Position numbers and translations under genes: made by a program. From JBOHBN01 sp050698355 (GTDB lineage Bacteria > Actinomycetota > Actinomycetes > Streptosporangiales > WHST01), in contig JBOHBN010000378.1 in NCBI GenBank assembly GCA_050698355.1, forward strand, positions 1 to 14,693: DNA of 14,693 bases, read 5' to 3'. Shown one piece after another: positions 12,971 to 14,693 of the stretch (position 1 is its first letter; each line of letters starts with the position of its first letter). The notes below the pieces were generated by a model. It did no database searches. It saw nothing but the letters and a program-made list of their open reading frames with translations, and was not told the origin of the DNA.

Positions 12971-13536
12971 TTCGCCGTGGGGTCCGAGGGGAAGGTGGAA
13001 ACCAGGGCGAGCTCGCCGCCCTGCCGGCGCAGGACGTGCTGCCACAGCCGTCCGGGGTCGGACGTGAACGGGTCGTCGGGTCGGGCGTCGAGGACGTACC
13101 AGGCACCCTCGTCGATCTCGCCGTCGAGCTGACCTGCGCCCCACCCCGCGTACCCAGCGAAGATGCGCAACCCGCTGATCTCGGCCGCGAGCACCTCCGG
13201 TGGCGCGTCCAGGTCGACAAGGCCGAGCGGCCCGCCGCCGCCGTCACCGGTGATCGCCCGCCAGCCGAGCGGCTCCTCATCACCGTGCGTGCCCACCGCG
13301 GCCACGCCGAGCGCGTTGTCCAGCGCCACCGGACCGCCCTGGAACACCACCTGGGGGCCGGCCGTGAGCGCACCCCACGGTTCGAGCACCGTGGACACGG
13401 GCACCTCCGTCGGCCGGTTCAGCACGACGCCGAGCGTGCCCGCCGGGTCCTCCTCGACCACGAGGATGACCGCGCGCTCGAAGTTCGGGTCGCGCAGCAG
13501 CGGGGTTGCCACGAGCAGGTTGCCGGTGCGGTCCAC
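12967..13536 (-). CDS. yqgE: YqgE/AlgH family protein (DUF179)
   Basis: This 189-residue cytoplasmic protein belongs to the YqgE/AlgH family, widely conserved and of unclear biochemical role. Seen: LLVATPLLRDPNFERAVIL at 7-25, the hallmark GTLGVVLNRPTEVPV at 33-47, VFQGGPVALDNALG near 64-77, and the C-terminal IFAGYAGWGAGQLDGEI stretch that carries the conserved GYAGW motif. Length is normal. GTG 13536 is the only plausible start in frame; a GGAG two bases upstream is close for a ribosome site, so the exact start is less sure than the frame. It lies 56 bases after the malic enzyme stop, and the next gene starts 32 bases downstream. The family call is certain. Confidence 0.94.
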   Translation of the reverse strand: MDRTGNLLVATPLLRDPNFERAVILVVEEDPAGTLGVVLNRPTEVPVSTVLEPWGALTAGPQVVFQGGPVALDNALGVAAVGTHGDEEPLGWRAITGDGGGGPLGLVDLDAPPEVLAAEISGLRIFAGYAGWGAGQLDGEIDEGAWYVLDARPDDPFTSDPGRLWQHVLRRQGGELALVSTFPSDPTAN

Positions 13537-13592
13537 GACTCCATCATGCGTCCCGGAGAACGTTCACGCACAGCACCCCGCCGCCACGACCG

Positions 13593-14693
13593 TCACGGGG
13601 CGGAGAGCAGGCTCACCGCCGGATCGTCGGTCGTGCTCCGCGCGGCGTTCGACTCCTCCGCAGCCTTGTGCACCGCGCTGGCGACCGTCTTCGCCAGGTC
13701 GGCGTGAAAGACGCTCGGCACGATGTAGTTGGCGTTCAACTCCTCGTCGGACACCACCGACGCGAGCGCGGTCGCCGCCGCCACCATCATCGGCGTCGTC
13801 ACCTTGTGGCTCTGCGCGTCGAGCAGCCCGCGGAACACCCCGGGAAAGACCAGGACATTGTTGATCTGATTCGGGTAGTCACTGCGGCCGGTCGCGACGA
13901 CCGCCGCGTGCTCCAGCGCCGCCGCCGGCTCGACCTCCGGGTCCGGGTTGGCGAGCGCGAAGACGATCGCGTCGTCGTTCATGGTGGCGATGTCGGCGCC
14001 GGAGAGCAGGTTCGGCGCGGACAACCCGATGAACACGTCGGCACCCGCGAGCGCATTGGGTAGGTCGCCGGTGTAGCCGGCAGCGTTGGTGTGCTCGACG
14101 ATCCACCGCAGGTTCGGGTCGTCGAGGTCGTCGCGCTCGGGGTGCAGCGCGCCGTGCACGTCGAACACGACCACGTCACGTGCCCCGGCGGCGAGGAGCA
14201 GCTTGAGCACGGCGGACCCGGCGGCGCCCGCTCCCGACATCACGATCCGTATCCCGGCCAGGTCCTTGCCGACGCACCGCAGCGCGTTCATCAGCGCGGC
14301 GAGGACCGCGATCGCCGTGCCGTGCTGGTCGTCATGGAACACCGGGATGTCGAGGACCTCGCGCAGCCGCCGCTCCACCTCGAAGCACCGTGGCGCCGCG
14401 ATGTCCTCCAGGTTGATGCCGCCGAAGCCGGTGGCGATGGACCGTACGATGCCGACGATCTCGTCGGGGTCCTGGGTGTCGAGGCAGATCGGCCAGGCGT
14501 CGATGTCGGCGAACCGCTTGAACAGCGCGGCCTTGCCCTCCATCACCGGCAGCGCGGCGACCGGACCGATGGTGCCCAGTCCGAGGACGGCCGAGCCGTC
14601 GGTGACGACCGCCACCGTGTTGCGCTTGATCGTGAGCCGCCGGGCGTCGTCGGGATTCTGCGCCAGCGCGAGGGAGACGCGCGCGACGCCCGG
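13593..14693 (-). CDS. Malic enzyme, NAD(P)-dependent (5' end cut by window edge)
   Basis: Oxidative decarboxylation of malate to pyruvate and CO2 with NAD(P) reduction, in the cytoplasm. The frame reads through the right edge of the window; 366 residues are present, so only a short N-terminal part (some tens of residues) is missing from this small bacterial type. Seen: a NAD(P)-malic enzyme core VTDGSAVLGLG, PVMEGKAALFKRFADIDAWP with the catalytic Lys, the metal ligands in INLEDIAAPRCFEVE and VFHDDQHGTA, a Rossmann-type VMSGAGAAGSAVLKLL, FALANPDPEVEP and NQINNVLVFPGVFRGLL. The C-terminal tail (AEESNAARSTTDDPAVSLL) is non-conserved. No phosphotransacetylase domain follows, so it is not a MaeB-type fusion. 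Whether it uses NAD or NADP cannot be told here. Confidence 0.95.
   Translation of the reverse strand, partial: PGVARVSLALAQNPDDARRLTIKRNTVAVVTDGSAVLGLGTIGPVAALPVMEGKAALFKRFADIDAWPICLDTQDPDEIVGIVRSIATGFGGINLEDIAAPRCFEVERRLREVLDIPVFHDDQHGTAIAVLAALMNALRCVGKDLAGIRIVMSGAGAAGSAVLKLLLAAGARDVVVFDVHGALHPERDDLDDPNLRWIVEHTNAAGYTGDLPNALAGADVFIGLSAPNLLSGADIATMNDDAIVFALANPDPEVEPAAALEHAAVVATGRSDYPNQINNVLVFPGVFRGLLDAQSHKVTTPMMVAAATALASVVSDEELNANYIVPSVFHADLAKTVASAVHKAAEESNAARSTTDDPAVSLLSAP

Noticed and set aside
1..14693. tRNA, rRNA, CRISPR arrays, prophage or secondary-metabolite cluster
   Set aside because: No regularly spaced repeats, tRNA-like folds, rRNA signatures, integrases or biosynthetic enzymes were seen on either strand. 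The window looks like ordinary chromosome.

Overview
The window is about 71% G+C by eye, densely coded, with codons ending mostly in G or C. It carries the cysteine block pncB / clpS / DUF2017 / mec / cysO / cysM in the order I recall from Mycobacterium tuberculosis (Rv1330c to Rv1336). Together with the actinobacterial DUF2017 and DUF3039 families, this points to a high-GC actinomycete. The genus cannot be fixed from this sequence. I see no rRNA, tRNA, CRISPR array, phage or plasmid gene. No gene-free stretch exceeds 300 bases; the longest is the 183-base gap at 10227-10409.

Layout. (1) 1-2296: a family 2 glycosyltransferase (minus, cut by the window edge) and a LytR-CpsA-Psr cell-wall ligase (plus) diverge from a very short shared region, which suggests envelope glycopolymer work. 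(2) 2297-4662: an ECF sigma factor with a C-terminal TPR-like extension (minus) and a Gfo/Idh/MocA oxidoreductase (plus) diverge from a 67-base region. (3) 4685-7361: minus-strand genes clpS, DUF2017, then mec, cysO, cysM. The last three form the protein-thiocarboxylate cysteine pathway: CysO carries sulfide as a C-terminal thiocarboxylate, CysM attaches it to O-phosphoserine, and the JAMM protease Mec releases cysteine. (4) 7443-8756: pncB, divergent from clpS, for NAD salvage. (5) 8838-11516: a GH1 beta-glucosidase (minus) and a DAO-type FAD oxidoreductase (plus) diverge from a region that holds a 120-bp MITE-like element. (6) 11588-14693, all minus: a secreted M43-type zinc metalloprotease, a DUF3039 protein, YqgE/AlgH, and a malic enzyme cut by the right edge.

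The least ordinary material lies between genes and at protein ends. Two 52-54-bp palindromic elements share the arm GTGATCATGAA, have exactly 30-bp spacers, and have unrelated but self-complementary inner sequences. A pair of GTTGA-N5-TCAA sites sits about five helical turns apart between convergent genes. A MITE-like insertion with a TAA duplication lies in a divergent promoter region. CysO ends in Gly-Gly-Ala-Arg rather than Gly-Gly, so it would need trimming before activation. The DUF2017 protein, whose mycobacterial counterpart is described as a redox-sensing regulator of this pathway, has no cysteine at all. Several genes have a TANNNT hexamer 6-8 bases before the start codon, which suggests leaderless transcripts.
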